NCBI RefSeq assembly: GCF_014647895.1
Contig: NZ_BMQB01000001.1
Location: 496,001 to 560,000, forward strand
Origin: Pilimelia anulata
GTDB taxonomy: Bacteria; Actinomycetota; Actinomycetes; Mycobacteriales; Micromonosporaceae
Direction: 5' to 3'
DNA: 64,000 nt
A model generated the notes under the pieces. That model ran no database searches and was not told the origin of the DNA. It worked only from the letters and a program-made list of their open reading frames with translations. A program made the position numbers and the translations under genes. Positions 35,483 through 45,655 of this stretch are shown here, one piece after another (position 1 is the stretch's first letter; each line of letters opens with the position of its first letter).

Positions 35483-38295
35483 CAGCGGGGGAGGGTGGCG
35501 AGGGCGCGCAGGGTCGCGGCCGCCTCGGCGCGCAGCGCCGCGAGCGGGTCGCCCGGCGGCGGGGTGTCGCCGGCCCGGGCCCGGTCCTCCAGGTCCGCGC
35601 ACAGGGCGGCGAGCCGGGCGGCGCCGAGGTTGGCCGCCGAGCCCTTGAGCGCGTGGGCGCGGTCGCGGACCGCGGCCGCGTCGCCGGCCCGGACGGCCGC
35701 GGCCAGCTCCTCGACGGCGGCCGGGGCGCGGGCGGCGAACGAGGCGACCAGCCGGTCGAGCAGCGCCCGCTCCTCGGGCGGCGGCTCGGGCCCGGTGATG
35801 TCGGCGAGCCGCGCCGTGATGTCCGCCCACCGCCCGGCCAGCTCCGCGTCGCCGGCGTCGGCCGGGGGTGGCGCGGCGGGCGGGTCGATCGCCGCGGCCG
35901 GGGTGATCGGGCGGGTGCCGGCGGCCGGCGCCGACCGGGTGCGCGGGGTCAGCGGGGCCAGGGCCGCCGCCAGCTCCGCCGCCCGGACCGGCTTGCTCAG
36001 GAAGTCGTCCATGCCGGCCGCCAGGCAGGCCGCGCGGTCCTCGGCGAGCGCGTTGGCGGTCAGCGCGATGATCCGCGGCTGCCGGTCCGGCGGCAGGTCG
36101 GCGCGGATCCGCCGGGTCGCGGCCAGTCCGTCGAGGACGGGCATCTGGACATCCATCAGCACCACGTCGTACGGCATCCCGTGCGCCGCCTCGACCGCCT
36201 CCGCGCCGTTGCCGACCGCGTCGACCCGGTGCCCCAGCCGGCCGAGCATGAGCCGGGCGACCCGCTGGTTGGTCGGGTTGTCCTCGGCGACGAGGACGCG
36301 CAGCGGCGCCGCCGCGGGCGCCGGGGCGGCGGCCGGCGGCTCGGGCCCGGCGCCGCCGGTCAGGATGCGGGTGAGCTTGGTCCGCAGCCGGGTCGCCCGC
36401 GGCGGCTTGGGCAGGACGGCGGCGAACAGCGCCTGCTGCGCCGGGTCGAGCTGCCAGTGCACGCTGGACAGCAGGATCAGCGGCAGGCCGGCCCGGCCGG
36501 GCAGCGCGCGCACGGCGGCGGCGAGCTGCGCCCCGTCCAGGCCGGGCAGCCGCAGGTCGAGCAGGCCGACGTCGACCGACGCCCCGCCGCGCAGGATCGC
36601 CAGCGCCGCGGCCGGGTCGGCGGCGTCGACGCAGTCCATCCCCCAGCCGGTGAGCTGCGCGCACAGCGCCGCGCGGCCGCTGGCGCTGTCGTCGACCACC
36701 AGCGCCCGCCGGCCGACCAGCGCCGGCACCGGCGGCTCCGGCGCGGCGCCGGGCTCGGGGTGCAGCAGCGCGGTGGCCCGGAAGGTCGAGCCGGCGCCGA
36801 CCGCGCTGCGCACGGTCAGGTCGCCGCCCATCGCCCGGGCCAGCCGCCGGCTGATCACCAGACCGAGCCCGGTGCCGCCGTACACCCGGGTGGTCGAGGA
36901 GTCGACCTGGCTGAACGAGCGGAACAGCCGGTCCATCCGGTCGGCGGGGATGCCGATGCCGGTGTCGGCGACGCTGATCGCCAGCTCGACCCCGCCGCCG
37001 GCGCCCGGCCCGGCGGCGAGGGCGAGCACGACCTCGCCGCGCTCGGTGAACTTCACCGCGTTGGACAGCAGGTTGCCGGTGACCTGGCGGAGCCGGGTGA
37101 CGTCGCCGCGCAGCCGGCCGGGGCAGCCGGGCTCGACCCGGCCGACCAGTTCGAGGCCCTTGGCGTCGGCGGTGAGGCTGACCAGGGCCAGCGCGCTGTC
37201 CAGCAGGTCCCGGACGTCGAACGGCGCGTCCTCCAGCACGAACTCGCCCGACTCGATCTTGGAGAAGTCGAGGATGTCGTTGATGATCACCAGCAGCGCC
37301 TCGCCGCTGTCCCGGACGACCTCGGCGAACTCCCGCTGCTGCGGGGTCAGCGGGGTGTCCACGAGCAGGCCGGTCATGCCGATGATCGCGTTCATCGGGG
37401 TACGGATCTCGTGGCTCATCGTCGCCAGGAACGCCGACTTGGCCGCGGTGGCCGCGAGCGCCTCGTCCCGGGCCCTGGTGATCACCTGCATCGAGGCGTT
37501 GACGGCGACGGCCATCTGCCGCAGCTCGCGCGGCCCGGTGACCGCGGCCCGGCGGGTGAGGTCGCCGGCGGCGACCCGCTCGGCGGCCCGGGTGACCCGC
37601 CGGACGGGCCGGTTGAGCGCCCGGACCACCCAGTGCGCGCCGAGCCCGACGGCCAGCGCCCCGACGATCGACCCGTACAGGATCAGCCGGCGGATCGCCG
37701 TGGCCGACGCCGCGCTGGCCCGCTGCCGGACCGCGAGCAGCCGCTCCTCCTCGGCCCGCAGGACGCCCAGCCGCTCCTCGATCCCGCCGGCCTCGGCGGC
37801 GTCCCGCTCGTCCCGGACGGCCCGCTGGGCGGCGGCGAACCCGGCCGTGCGGCGGAGCCGGACGTTCGCGTCGAGGTGGTCCAGCCGGACGCTGAGCGCG
37901 CCCCCGAGCCGGCCCAGGTTCTGCTGCTGGCGGGGGTTGTCGTCGACGAGCCGGCGCAGGCCGCGCAGCTCCTCCTCCAGCTCGGCCCGGGAGCGGCGCA
38001 GCGCGTCGAGGTAGCCGGGGTCGCCGGTGATCACGTACCCGCGCTGGCCGGCCTCGACGTCCTGCACCGCGGCCCGGACGCCGGCGATCCGGTCCAGCAC
38101 CCGGTACGTGTGCTCGACCGGCTGGCGGGCCGTCAGCAGCGAGCCGATCTGGGCGTACGCGCTGATCGCCACCACGCCCAGCACGATGCCCGCGGCGAGG
38201 TAGCCGGCGATGATCACCCGCCGGACGGTCCACCGGGACCGGGCGTCGGGCAGCGCCGGGCTCACCGCCGGCGGCGCGCCGTCGGTGGGGTTCAC
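35482..38295 (-). CDS. Hybrid sensor histidine kinase (CHASE3-HAMP-HisKA-HATPase-REC-REC-Hpt)
   Basis: The 937-residue protein has, in order, a transmembrane helix (about 23-43), a CHASE3 sensor domain with [16 protein letters not shown] (about 45-190), a second helix (about 200-220), HAMP, HisKA with [14 protein letters not shown], HATPase_c with DTGIGIP and GGTGLGL, a first receiver ([11 protein letters not shown]), a second receiver ([21 protein letters not shown]) and an Hpt domain ([11 protein letters not shown]). This is a full intramolecular phosphorelay. It is divergent, by 103 bp, from a lone receiver that is its likely output. GTG at 38293-38295 has no clear ribosome binding site. 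Confidence 0.92.
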   Translation of the reverse strand: MNPTDGAPPAVSPALPDARSRWTVRRVIIAGYLAAGIVLGVVAISAYAQIGSLLTARQPVEHTYRVLDRIAGVRAAVQDVEAGQRGYVITGDPGYLDALRRSRAELEEELRGLRRLVDDNPRQQQNLGRLGGALSVRLDHLDANVRLRRTAGFAAAQRAVRDERDAAEAGGIEERLGVLRAEEERLLAVRQRASAASATAIRRLILYGSIVGALAVGLGAHWVVRALNRPVRRVTRAAERVAAGDLTRRAAVTGPRELRQMAVAVNASMQVITRARDEALAATAAKSAFLATMSHEIRTPMNAIIGMTGLLVDTPLTPQQREFAEVVRDSGEALLVIINDILDFSKIESGEFVLEDAPFDVRDLLDSALALVSLTADAKGLELVGRVEPGCPGRLRGDVTRLRQVTGNLLSNAVKFTERGEVVLALAAGPGAGGGVELAISVADTGIGIPADRMDRLFRSFSQVDSSTTRVYGGTGLGLVISRRLARAMGGDLTVRSAVGAGSTFRATALLHPEPGAAPEPPVPALVGRRALVVDDSASGRAALCAQLTGWGMDCVDAADPAAALAILRGGASVDVGLLDLRLPGLDGAQLAAAVRALPGRAGLPLILLSSVHWQLDPAQQALFAAVLPKPPRATRLRTKLTRILTGGAGPEPPAAAPAPAAAPLRVLVAEDNPTNQRVARLMLGRLGHRVDAVGNGAEAVEAAHGMPYDVVLMDVQMPVLDGLAATRRIRADLPPDRQPRIIALTANALAEDRAACLAAGMDDFLSKPVRAAELAAALAPLTPRTRSAPAAGTRPITPAAAIDPPAAPPPADAGDAELAGRWADITARLADITGPEPPPEERALLDRLVASFAARAPAAVEELAAAVRAGDAAAVRDRAHALKGSAANLGAARLAALCADLEDRARAGDTPPPGDPLAALRAEAAATLRALATLPR

Positions 38296-38398
38296 AGGGC
38301 CGACGGTAGGTCGATCCGTACGCGGACACCGCAAATTCCGGCCAATCCAGCGATATCGTGAATATCCAGCCAGTGGGTTGGCGGGTTGAGGAGGGCAC

Positions 38399-38773
38399 GT
38401 GACGGCCGTACTGATCGCGGACGACGACGCCGACATCCGGGACCTGGTCGCCTTCAAGCTGGAGCAGTCGGACATGGCGGTCACCGCGGTCGAGGACGGC
38501 GCCGCCGCGCTCGCCGCCGCGCAGCGGAACCCGCCGGACGTCGCCGTCCTGGACGTCTCGATGCCCGGTATGTCCGGTCTCGACGTGTGCCGGATGCTGC
38601 GTGCCGACCCCGCCACCAGGGACATCCGGATCATCCTGCTCACCGCGCGCACCCAGGAGGACGACATCGAGGGCGGGTTCAGCGCCGGCGCCGACGACTA
38701 CGTGACCAAGCCGTTCAGCCCGCGCGAGCTGGTCACCCGGGTCGAGGCCCTGCTGAACCGGTCCGGCGCCTGA
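38399..38773 (+). CDS. Single-domain response regulator
   Basis: The 124-residue protein is a receiver alone: acidic pocket ADDDADI, phospho-Asp in [11 protein letters not shown], Thr in LLTA and Lys in KPFSP. There is no output domain, so it must act by protein-protein contact. GTG at 38399 follows GAGGAGGG. The gene for a HEAT-repeat protein starts 10 nt after its stop, and the hybrid kinase is divergent upstream. Confidence 0.93.
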   Translation: MTAVLIADDDADIRDLVAFKLEQSDMAVTAVEDGAAALAAAQRNPPDVAVLDVSMPGMSGLDVCRMLRADPATRDIRIILLTARTQEDDIEGGFSAGADDYVTKPFSPRELVTRVEALLNRSGA

Positions 38774-38783
38774 GGCCGCGACG

Positions 38784-39842
38784 GTGACAGGCGCGCTGAC
38801 CGCCGCGTACCTCGGGCTGCTCGGGGTGGCGCTGCTACTGGTTGCCGTCCTGGTGACCGTCCGGGCCGTCCGGCTGCGGCTGGAGCGCGGGCGGGAGCAG
38901 CGGGCGGCCGGGCCGCGGCGCCGGCTGCTCGCCTTCGTCGGCGAGCCCGAGCCCCCGGACGCCGACGCGCTGGTGGCGATGCCCGAGGCCGAGTGGGCCG
39001 CGGTCGAGCCGACCGCCACGGCGCTGCTGGGCAAGCTGCGCGGCGAGGGGTACGCGGCGCTGGCCGAGGTGTTCATCCGGCGCGGCGCCGCCGAGCGGGC
39101 CAGGGCCGGGCTGCGGAACCGGTCGGCGGCCGTCCGGGCCGAGGCCGCGCAGGTGCTCGGCGACCTCGGCCACGTGCCGGCCGTACCGGTGCTGATCCGG
39201 CTGCTCGACGACCCCAGCGACGAGGTGGCCGTCGTCGCCGTCCGGGCGCTCGGGCGGCTCGGCGACGCGCGCGCCGCCGGCCCGCTGCTGCGCGCCCTCG
39301 GCGACCGCGAGCTGCCGGCCCAGCTCGTCGCCCGGGCACTCGGCCGGCTCGGCGAGGGCGCGCTGCGCCCGCTCGTCGCCGCGCTCCAGCCCGGCCACGG
39401 CGACGCCGTCCGGGTCAGCGCGCTCCAGGCGCTCGGCACGCTGGTCGCCCCCGCCACCCTGCCGCCGGTCGCCGAGGTGCTGGCCGAGACCGGCGCGGCC
39501 CCCGCGGTCCGGGTCGCCGCCGCCCGGACGCTCGGCCGGTTCGGCACCCGGTCCACCCTCGCCCCGCTGCTCGCGGTCGTGCAGGCCCCCGGCCCGGCGG
39601 CGCTGCGCGCGGCGGCGGCCGAGGCGCTCGGCGTGGTCGGTGCGGCCGCCGCGGTGCCGCCGCTCGGCGCGCTCGTGCACGACGGCAGCTACCCGGCCGC
39701 GCACGCCGCCGCCGATGCCCTGCGCCACCTCGGCAACGCCGGCTCCGCCGAGCTGCGCCGGCTCGCCGACGGCCCGCCCGGCATCCCCGCGGCGCACGCC
39801 CGGGAGGCCGTCGCCCGGGCCGCGCTCGGCGGGCGGGGGTGA
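38784..39842 (+). CDS. Membrane-anchored HEAT-repeat protein
   Basis: The 352-residue protein has one N-terminal transmembrane helix (about 5-27), a basic stretch, and about seven HEAT-type helical repeats from 105 to 345 with a recurring A-x-ALG-x-LG pattern (VRAEAAQVLGDLG, VVAVRALGRLG, VSALQALGTL, RVAAARTLGRFG, AAAAEALGVVG). It looks like a cytoplasmic scaffold tethered to the membrane. It is coupled by GTGA overlap to the glycosyltransferase and lies 10 nt after the receiver gene. Confidence 0.85.
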   Translation: MTGALTAAYLGLLGVALLLVAVLVTVRAVRLRLERGREQRAAGPRRRLLAFVGEPEPPDADALVAMPEAEWAAVEPTATALLGKLRGEGYAALAEVFIRRGAAERARAGLRNRSAAVRAEAAQVLGDLGHVPAVPVLIRLLDDPSDEVAVVAVRALGRLGDARAAGPLLRALGDRELPAQLVARALGRLGEGALRPLVAALQPGHGDAVRVSALQALGTLVAPATLPPVAEVLAETGAAPAVRVAAARTLGRFGTRSTLAPLLAVVQAPGPAALRAAAAEALGVVGAAAAVPPLGALVHDGSYPAAHAAADALRHLGNAGSAELRRLADGPPGIPAAHAREAVARAALGGRG

Positions 39843-41344
39843 CGATGGATCTCATCCGGGAGCTGCTGCGCTGGGCCGACAGCGCGTTCCTCGTCTACTT
39901 CGGGCTGATCAACACCAGCTACCTCGTGCTGCTCGTGCTCGCCGCGCTCGAGTTCGGCCGGCACCGCCGGCGGGTCTCGTTCGCCGGTACCGACGAGATG
40001 CTGCGCAGCCCGTTCACGCCGCCGATCAGCGTGATCGTGCCCGCGTACAACGAGGGGCCGGGGATCGTCGCCGCGGTCCAGGCGATCACCGCGCTGGAGT
40101 ACCCCCGGTTCGAGGTCGTGGTGGTCGACGACGGCTCCACCGACGAGACGTTCGCCCTGCTGCGCGACCAGTTCGAGCTGGTCGAGGTGCCCCGGGTGAT
40201 CCCGCGCGACGTGCCGCACCTGGGCGCGGTCCGCGCGGTGTACGTCTCGGCCAAGAACCCGGACGGCCTGGTCGTGGTCCGCAAGGACAACGGCGGCAAG
40301 GCCGACGCGCTCAACGTCGGCATCAACGTGGCCGGCCACCCGATGCTGTGCATGGTGGACGCCGACTCGATCCTGGACCCCGGCGCGCTGCTGATCGTCG
40401 CCAAGCCGTTCGCCGACGACCCGCTGCGGGTCGCCGCCACCGGCGGCGTGGTCCGGATCGCCAACGGCTGCGAGGTGATCGGCGGCCGGGTCGTCAAGGT
40501 GGCGATGCCGCGCCGCTGGCTGCCGCGGATCCAGGTGGTCGAGTACCTGCGCGCCTTCCTCATGGGCCGGGCCGGCTGGTCCCGGCTCGGCGGCCTGGTG
40601 GTGATCTCCGGGGCGTTCGGGCTGTTCCGCCGGGACCTGGTGGTCGAGGTCGGCGGGATGGCCCTGGACTGCATCGGCGAGGACGCCGAGCTGGTCGTCC
40701 GGCTGCACAAGCACCTGCGCCGGCGCAAGGAGGCGTACCGGATCGTCTTCGTCTCCGAGCCGGTCTCCTGGAGCGAGGCGCCGACCGACCTGCGCGGCCT
40801 CGGCCGGCAGCGGCGCCGCTGGCACCGCGGCCTGTCCGAGATCCTGATGCGGCACCGGACGATGGTGGGCAACCCCCGGTACGGGCGGGTCGGCCTGGTC
40901 GCGCTGCCCTGGTACGTGCTGTTCGAGCTGCTCGCCCCGCTGGTCGAGCTGCTCGCCCTGGTCGTGCTGCCGCTGAGCCTGGTGCTGGGCGTGGTGGACG
41001 TCGGGTTCGCCTGGCGGTTCATCCTGGTCGCGTACGGCTACGCGTTCTTCATCACGCTGGCGGCGCTGCTGCTAGAGGAGATCGCGTACCACCGGTACCC
41101 GCACTGGCGCGACGTCGGCCTGGCGGTGATCGCCGCGTTCGCGGAGAATGTCGGGTACCGCCAGTACCTGTCCTTCTGGCAGCTCCGCGGCCTGCTCGCG
41201 GCCCTCGCCCGCACCCGGGCCGTCTGGGGCGGCCAGTCCCGGCAGGGCTTCGACCCGGGGCCGCCGGTCACCGTACCGCCGGTCACCGTACCGGCGGGTG
41301 ACGCCGCCCCGCGGGACCATTCGCCGGTGGCGGGTGCCGGATAG
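39839..41344 (+). CDS. Processive family 2 glycosyltransferase (PgaC/cellulose synthase-like)
   Basis: The 501-residue protein has an N-terminal helix (about 17-38), a cytoplasmic GT-A domain with DDGS (97-100), [12 protein letters not shown] (174-176), ED (281-282) and QRRRW (324-328), then three or four C-terminal helices (about 345-430). The D, DxD, D, QxxRW set defines processive beta-glycosyltransferases that polymerise and extrude polysaccharide, as in PgaC, hyaluronan or cellulose synthases. The sugar is not predictable. The start is GTG 39839 or ATG 39845; the latter fits the GGGGGTG site better. Confidence 0.9.
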   Translation: MTMDLIRELLRWADSAFLVYFGLINTSYLVLLVLAALEFGRHRRRVSFAGTDEMLRSPFTPPISVIVPAYNEGPGIVAAVQAITALEYPRFEVVVVDDGSTDETFALLRDQFELVEVPRVIPRDVPHLGAVRAVYVSAKNPDGLVVVRKDNGGKADALNVGINVAGHPMLCMVDADSILDPGALLIVAKPFADDPLRVAATGGVVRIANGCEVIGGRVVKVAMPRRWLPRIQVVEYLRAFLMGRAGWSRLGGLVVISGAFGLFRRDLVVEVGGMALDCIGEDAELVVRLHKHLRRRKEAYRIVFVSEPVSWSEAPTDLRGLGRQRRRWHRGLSEILMRHRTMVGNPRYGRVGLVALPWYVLFELLAPLVELLALVVLPLSLVLGVVDVGFAWRFILVAYGYAFFITLAALLLEEIAYHRYPHWRDVGLAVIAAFAENVGYRQYLSFWQLRGLLAALARTRAVWGGQSRQGFDPGPPVTVPPVTVPAGDAAPRDHSPVAGAG

Positions 41345-41347
41345 ACT
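41342..41347 (+). promoter_or_regulatory. -10 element of leaderless dxs
   Basis: TAGACT overlaps the glycosyltransferase stop codon (TAG 41342-41344) and lies 8 nt before ATG 41356. Confidence 0.5.
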
Positions 41348-41355
41348 CGTCCGCT

Positions 41356-43353
41356 ATGAAGGCCGAGCACGCGTCCACCCCCGCGCCGGGTCCCGCTCCC
41401 GCGCCGGGTCCCGGCCCCGCGCCGGGGACCGCCCCCGCGTCCGCCGACCACGAGCTGCTCGCCGGCATCCGCCAGCCGGCCGACCTGCGCCGGCTGGACG
41501 CCGCGCAGCTCCGCACCCTGGCGGCCGAGATCCGCGACTTCCTCGTCGCGAAGGTCGCCCGCACCGGCGGGCACATCGGGCCCAACCTGGGCGTCGTCGA
41601 GCTGACCCTGGCCCTGCACCGGGTCTTCGAGTCGCCCCGGGACCGGCTGCTGTTCGACACCGGGCACCAGGCGTACGTCCACAAGATCGTCACCGGTCGG
41701 CAGGCCGGCTTCGACCTGCTGCGCCAGCGCGACGGGCTCTCCGGCTACCCGAACCGGGCCGAGAGCGAGCACGACATCATCGAGAACTCGCACGCCTCCA
41801 CCGCCCTGTCCTACGCCGACGGGCTGGCCAAGGCGTACGCGCTGCGCGGCGAGCGGGACCGGCACGTCGTCGCCGTCGTCGGCGACGGCGCGCTCACCGG
41901 CGGCATGTGCTGGGAGGCGCTGAACAACATCGCCGGCGCCGGCAACCCCGTGGTCATCGTCGTCAACGACAACGGCCGGTCGTACTCGCCGACCATCGGC
42001 GGCCTCGCCGACCGGCTGGCCACGCTGCGGCTGACCCCCGGCTACGAGCACACCCTCGGCCGGGTCAAGGGCGCGCTGGACCGCACCCCGCTCGTCGGCC
42101 GCGCCACCTACGAGGTGCTGCACGCGGTCAAGAAGGGCGTCAAGGACGTGCTCGCCCCGCAGGGCATGTTCGAGGACCTGGGCCTCAAGTACGTCGGCCC
42201 GGTCGACGGCCACGACGTCGAGGCGGTCGAGTCGGCGCTGCGCCGGGCCCGGGCGTTCGGCGGCCCGGTGATCGTGCACGCGGTGACCCGCAAGGGGTAC
42301 GGCTACCGCCCCGCCGAGGAGGACGACGCCGACTGCTTCCACGGCCCCGGCGCCTTCGACGTCGCCACCGGCGTCGCCCTGGCCAAGCCGGGCACGGCCT
42401 GGACGGGCGTGTTCGCCGAGGAGCTGGTCGCCATCGCCGACGAGCGGCCCGACGTCGTCGGGATCACCGCCGCGATGGCCGGGCCGACCGGGATCGCCGC
42501 GCTGATGCGCAAGCACCCCGAGCGGGCGTACGACGTGGGCATCGCCGAGCAGCACGCGGTCACCTCGGCCGCCGGCCTGGCGCTCGGCGGGCTGCACCCG
42601 GTCGTCGCGGTGTACGCGACGTTCCTCAACCGGGCCTTCGACCAGGTCCTGCTCGACGTGGCGATGCACCGGCTGCCGGTGACGTTCGCCCTGGACCGGG
42701 CGGGCATCACCGGCCCGGACGGCCCCAGCCACTACGGCATGTGGGACATGTCGATCTTCGGCGTGGTCCCCGGCCTGGCCATCGCCGCCCCGCGCGACGC
42801 GGCCACGCTGCGCGAGGAGCTGCGCGAGGCCGTCGCCACCGCGGACGGGCCGACGATCGTGCGGTACCCGACCGGCAGCATCCCCGGCGAGGTACCGGCG
42901 CTGCGCCGGGTCAACGGCGTGGACGTGCTCGCCGAGGGCGCCGGCCGGGACGTCCTGCTCGTCGCCGTCGGCGCGTTCGGTCAGCTCGGCGTCGAGGCCG
43001 CCGCCCGGATCACCGAGCACGGGTACGGCGTCACCGTCGTCGACCCGCGCTGGGTCCGCCCGGTGCCCGAGGAGCTGGTTCCGCTCGCCGCGGCACACCG
43101 GCTCGTGGTGTCCGTCGAGGACGGCGTCCGCGACGGCGGCGTGGGCCAGGCCATCGCGCAGCGGCTGCGCGACGCCGGGGTGGACACCCCGGTGCGCAAC
43201 CTGGGCATCCCGGCGCGCTGGCACGCGCACGGGTCGCGGGCGCAGATCCTGGCGGCGCTCGGGCTGACGGCGCAGGACGTCGCCCGCGACATCACCGGCT
43301 GGGTGTCCACGCTGGACGACAGCCCGGTCGAACTCACCGTACCGCTGGACTGA
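41356..43353 (+). CDS. dxs: 1-deoxy-D-xylulose-5-phosphate synthase
   Basis: The 665-residue protein is full length for DXS, which condenses pyruvate and glyceraldehyde 3-phosphate with thiamine diphosphate in the MEP isoprenoid pathway. It shows [25 protein letters not shown], the ThDP motif GDGALTGGM ... NN, and [12 protein letters not shown] with [15 protein letters not shown]. The first 30 residues are a Pro/Ala/Gly extension with repeated [10 protein letters not shown] not part of the enzyme core. The start appears leaderless. It occupies the Rv2682c position. Confidence 0.95.
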   Translation: MKAEHASTPAPGPAPAPGPGPAPGTAPASADHELLAGIRQPADLRRLDAAQLRTLAAEIRDFLVAKVARTGGHIGPNLGVVELTLALHRVFESPRDRLLFDTGHQAYVHKIVTGRQAGFDLLRQRDGLSGYPNRAESEHDIIENSHASTALSYADGLAKAYALRGERDRHVVAVVGDGALTGGMCWEALNNIAGAGNPVVIVVNDNGRSYSPTIGGLADRLATLRLTPGYEHTLGRVKGALDRTPLVGRATYEVLHAVKKGVKDVLAPQGMFEDLGLKYVGPVDGHDVEAVESALRRARAFGGPVIVHAVTRKGYGYRPAEEDDADCFHGPGAFDVATGVALAKPGTAWTGVFAEELVAIADERPDVVGITAAMAGPTGIAALMRKHPERAYDVGIAEQHAVTSAAGLALGGLHPVVAVYATFLNRAFDQVLLDVAMHRLPVTFALDRAGITGPDGPSHYGMWDMSIFGVVPGLAIAAPRDAATLREELREAVATADGPTIVRYPTGSIPGEVPALRRVNGVDVLAEGAGRDVLLVAVGAFGQLGVEAAARITEHGYGVTVVDPRWVRPVPEELVPLAAAHRLVVSVEDGVRDGGVGQAIAQRLRDAGVDTPVRNLGIPARWHAHGSRAQILAALGLTAQDVARDITGWVSTLDDSPVELTVPLD

Positions 43354-43375
43354 CCGGCGACTTGCGCGCCGCGGG

Positions 43376-43759
43376 TCAGACCGCGACCACGGGGATCAGG
43401 TCGTCCAGTCCGGCGAAGTCGACCGCGTTGCGTGTGTACAGAGTGGCACCGTGCGCGTGCGCCGTCGCAGCGATCAACAGGTCCAGCGCCCGGGCCCGGG
43501 GCTTGCGGCCGACCTCCACGACCCGCGCTGCGAGCCGGCCGTAGCTGTCGGCGACAGCCTCGTCGACCGGCAGCGGGTCGAACCGGCGCTGCAGCGCGAC
43601 CAAGCGGCTCAGCCGGCTGGCCCGGGTCGCCGCATCGCGCGCCACGAGGACGCCGAAGTGGAGTTCGGCGAGGCTCACCGTGCTGATCGCCAGCGCACCG
43701 GGGAGCGGCGTGACGTCGGTGGCGATGAGCACGCTGGTGTCGAGGACGCCCCGGCTCAC
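43376..43759 (-). CDS. vapC: VapC-type PIN-domain toxin
   Basis: The 127-residue PIN ribonuclease has the acidic residues expected for Mg2+ binding: [13 protein letters not shown], and [24 protein letters not shown]. It should cleave RNA when free of antitoxin. GTG at 43757-43759 is preferred because it overlaps the vapB stop (GTGA); an upstream GTG at 43766-43768 would add three residues. Confidence 0.88.
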   Translation of the reverse strand: MSRGVLDTSVLIATDVTPLPGALAISTVSLAELHFGVLVARDAATRASRLSRLVALQRRFDPLPVDEAVADSYGRLAARVVEVGRKPRARALDLLIAATAHAHGATLYTRNAVDFAGLDDLIPVVAV

Positions 43760-44004
43760 CGCTGCCACGGGTCACCGATCGTCGGGTCGATGCGGTCCCG
43801 ATCGGCGGCCCAGTCGGGGTCGGCCGGCCCGTTCAGGATGGGGGCGAGGTCGTCCCAGCTCCGCCAGGCACGCGGCCCGACCGGGCCGAGGACCGCGGCG
43901 GGGCGCCCCGAGACGGTGATCGTGACGCGCTCGCCCGCCTCGGCGCGGCGGACCAGGTCGCTCGCGTCCTGGCGCAGCTCGCGCAGACCCACTTCAGCAG
44001 CCAT
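43756..44004 (-). CDS. vapB: VapB-type antitoxin (Phd/YefM fold)
   Basis: The 82-residue protein has a Phd/YefM-type N-terminus ([31 protein letters not shown], quoted here in part: [17 protein letters not shown]) and a C-terminal toxin-binding tail ([17 protein letters not shown]). It precedes and overlaps vapC. The promoter carries a perfect palindrome at 44013-44032 overlapping the -10 element, the expected autoregulatory operator. Confidence 0.87.
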   Translation of the reverse strand: MAAEVGLRELRQDASDLVRRAEAGERVTITVSGRPAAVLGPVGPRAWRSWDDLAPILNGPADPDWAADRDRIDPTIGDPWQR

Positions 44005-44011
44005 GGATCGT

Positions 44012-44032
44012 ACGGTAGCACCTGTGCTACCG
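44012..44032 (-). promoter_or_regulatory. vapBC promoter and palindromic operator
   Basis: Arms CGGTAGCAC (44013-44021) and GTGCTACCG (44024-44032) are perfect around a 2-bp centre. A TACCGT -10 element (44012-44017 on the minus strand) is embedded in it, 7 nt from the vapB start, so binding of VapBC would block the promoter. Confidence 0.75.
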
Positions 44033-44151
44033 CATTGCCATCCCGCCGGTACCGTCGGATCCGAACCTGTGTACTCGATCCCGGAGTCGTGCGGTGCGGT
44101 CGTCTCCCCGAGAGCGGCGGGAAAGTGGTGGCGGGGGAGCGGGGCGGGCGG

Positions 44152-44157
44152 CAGGCT
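44152..44157 (+). promoter_or_regulatory. -10 element of a leaderless acetyltransferase gene
   Basis: CAGGCT lies 6 nt before ATG 44164 with no ribosome binding site. Confidence 0.4.
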
Positions 44158-44163
44158 GGCGGG

Positions 44164-44637
44164 ATGACCAGGGAAACCGACCGGCCGGTGCGCCGGGCGA
44201 CGGCCGCCGACGCCGGTACCGTCGCCGAGCTGCTCGACGCGTTCAACCGCGAGTTCGACACCCCCACCCCCGGCGCGGGCGTACTGGCCGGGCGGCTGCG
44301 CGAGCTGCTGGCCACCGGCGACCTGGCGGCCCTGCTCAGCGGCGAGCCCGCGGTCGGCGTCGCGCTGCTGTCGTTCCGCCGCAGCGTCTGGTACGACGGG
44401 CCGGTGGTCACGCTCGACGAGCTGTACGTGGCGCCGGAGCTGCGCGGTCGCCGGCACGGGCACGCGCTGCTGACCGCGGCCGAGGGGCTGGCGGTCGAGC
44501 GGGGGGCGGGGACCCTGGAGATCAACGTCGACGGCGAGGACGTCGACGCCCGCCGGTTCTACGAGGCGCACGGGTACCGCAACACCGAGCCGGGCCAGCC
44601 CGAGCCGATGTACTTCTACTACCGCGACCTGCCCTGA
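44164..44637 (+). CDS. GNAT-family N-acetyltransferase
   Basis: The 157-residue protein has the GNAT acetyl-CoA site ([26 protein letters not shown], motif A with RGRRHG) and a C-terminal [11 protein letters not shown]. The acceptor is unknown. It is divergent from vapBC and convergent with the lectin gene. Confidence 0.87.
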   Translation: MTRETDRPVRRATAADAGTVAELLDAFNREFDTPTPGAGVLAGRLRELLATGDLAALLSGEPAVGVALLSFRRSVWYDGPVVTLDELYVAPELRGRRHGHALLTAAEGLAVERGAGTLEINVDGEDVDARRFYEAHGYRNTEPGQPEPMYFYYRDLP

Positions 44638-44764
44638 CCCGGACGCCGCGCCGCAGCAGCCCGCCGCGCCCGCCCGGCCCGGCGGGCAGGGGGCCGTCGC
44701 GGCGGGCGGCGGGCCCGCTCCCGGTCGGCGGTCGGCCGGCCGGGAGACGGACCCGCGCCGCTGG

Positions 44765-45301
44765 CTACTTCGGCTGCTCCCAGCTCGCCAGCCACACGTC
44801 GTTGGCCGCGCCCGCGCCGCCCGCACAGGTGTACTGGATCAGGGTGTTGCCCTTCACCACCCCGCCCCGGACGTTCAGGCACTTGCCGCTGGACTTGGCG
44901 ACGACCTGGTAGCCCCAGCCCACCTGGTTGAACTTCCACAGCTCGTTGGCCGCGGTCCCGCAGGTGTACTGGATGACGCCGGCGCCGTCGGCGTTGCCGC
45001 CGCCGGCGACGTTCAGGCACTTGCCGCTGCTCTGCGCCCGCAGCCGGACGTAGCCGTCGAGCTGGCTCTCCGGCTCCCAGCGCTCGTTCTCGGCGTTGGT
45101 CAGGTCCCACAGGATGACCCGGGCGCCGTTGTTCTGCGAGTCGCCCTCGACGTTGGCGACCTGGTTCGGGTGCATGGCCAGCCGCAGGCTGATCAGGTTC
45201 ACCTGGGTGGCCCGCTCGACGGCCGGCGCGGCGCTGGCCGCGGTACCGGTGCCGAGCAGGGCGACGGCCGCGCCGGCGGCCGCGATGCTACGGATTCGCA
45301 T
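44765..45301 (-). CDS. Secreted ricin-type beta-trefoil lectin
   Basis: The 178-residue protein has a signal peptide (about 1-25) and one RICIN domain (about 40-175) with repeated SSGKCLNV motifs and QxW-like positions (NERWEP, NELWKF, NDVWLA). It should bind glycans outside the cell. No catalytic domain is attached, which is unusual for actinomycete RICIN modules. Start ATG 45299-45301. Confidence 0.85.
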   Translation of the reverse strand: MRIRSIAAAGAAVALLGTGTAASAAPAVERATQVNLISLRLAMHPNQVANVEGDSQNNGARVILWDLTNAENERWEPESQLDGYVRLRAQSSGKCLNVAGGGNADGAGVIQYTCGTAANELWKFNQVGWGYQVVAKSSGKCLNVRGGVVKGNTLIQYTCAGGAGAANDVWLASWEQPK

Positions 45302-45655
45302 GATTATGTGATGCCTCTCTGAAACGGATTATCCGGACGGCGACGGAAAAATCTCCGGCCGCCGTCCGTCGTAGTATGGCAATCCTTGTCTGGAATATGC
45401 CGTTTCAGAATATTTATCCCCGCAAAGACGTCGATACGTCGGATCATCGTGCCCCCGCGATCGGCGGGGACAAGTCCGATCAATGCGGTTTCCGGTGCTT
45501 GGGCGGTTGCGCCGTTGATATCCGGACCTGTCAGGCCGCGCGGGGGAGCCACGGGGGGTCCCGACGACAAAACCGCTCCGGCGTCGAACCGTCGGCGGCC
45601 CCGCGCCCGTACCCCGCGGCAGACCGACCATCCGCAACGTCGAAGGGCTACCGCA
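45302..45655. other. AT-richer divergent region with nested inverted repeats
   Basis: These 354 bp separate the lectin and reductase genes. Two nested dyads are present: CTGAAACGG (45319-45327) with CCGTTTCAG (45400-45408), and CGGACGGC (45334-45341) with GCCGTCCG (45361-45368). No supported ORF is present. It probably holds promoters for both genes. Confidence 0.5.

Noticed and set aside
34526..39556. Very long open frame (over 1600 codons) on the minus strand
   Set aside because: It joins out-of-frame readings of the RNA methyltransferase, HEAT and kinase regions. Extreme GC at third positions removes stop codons from shadow frames.
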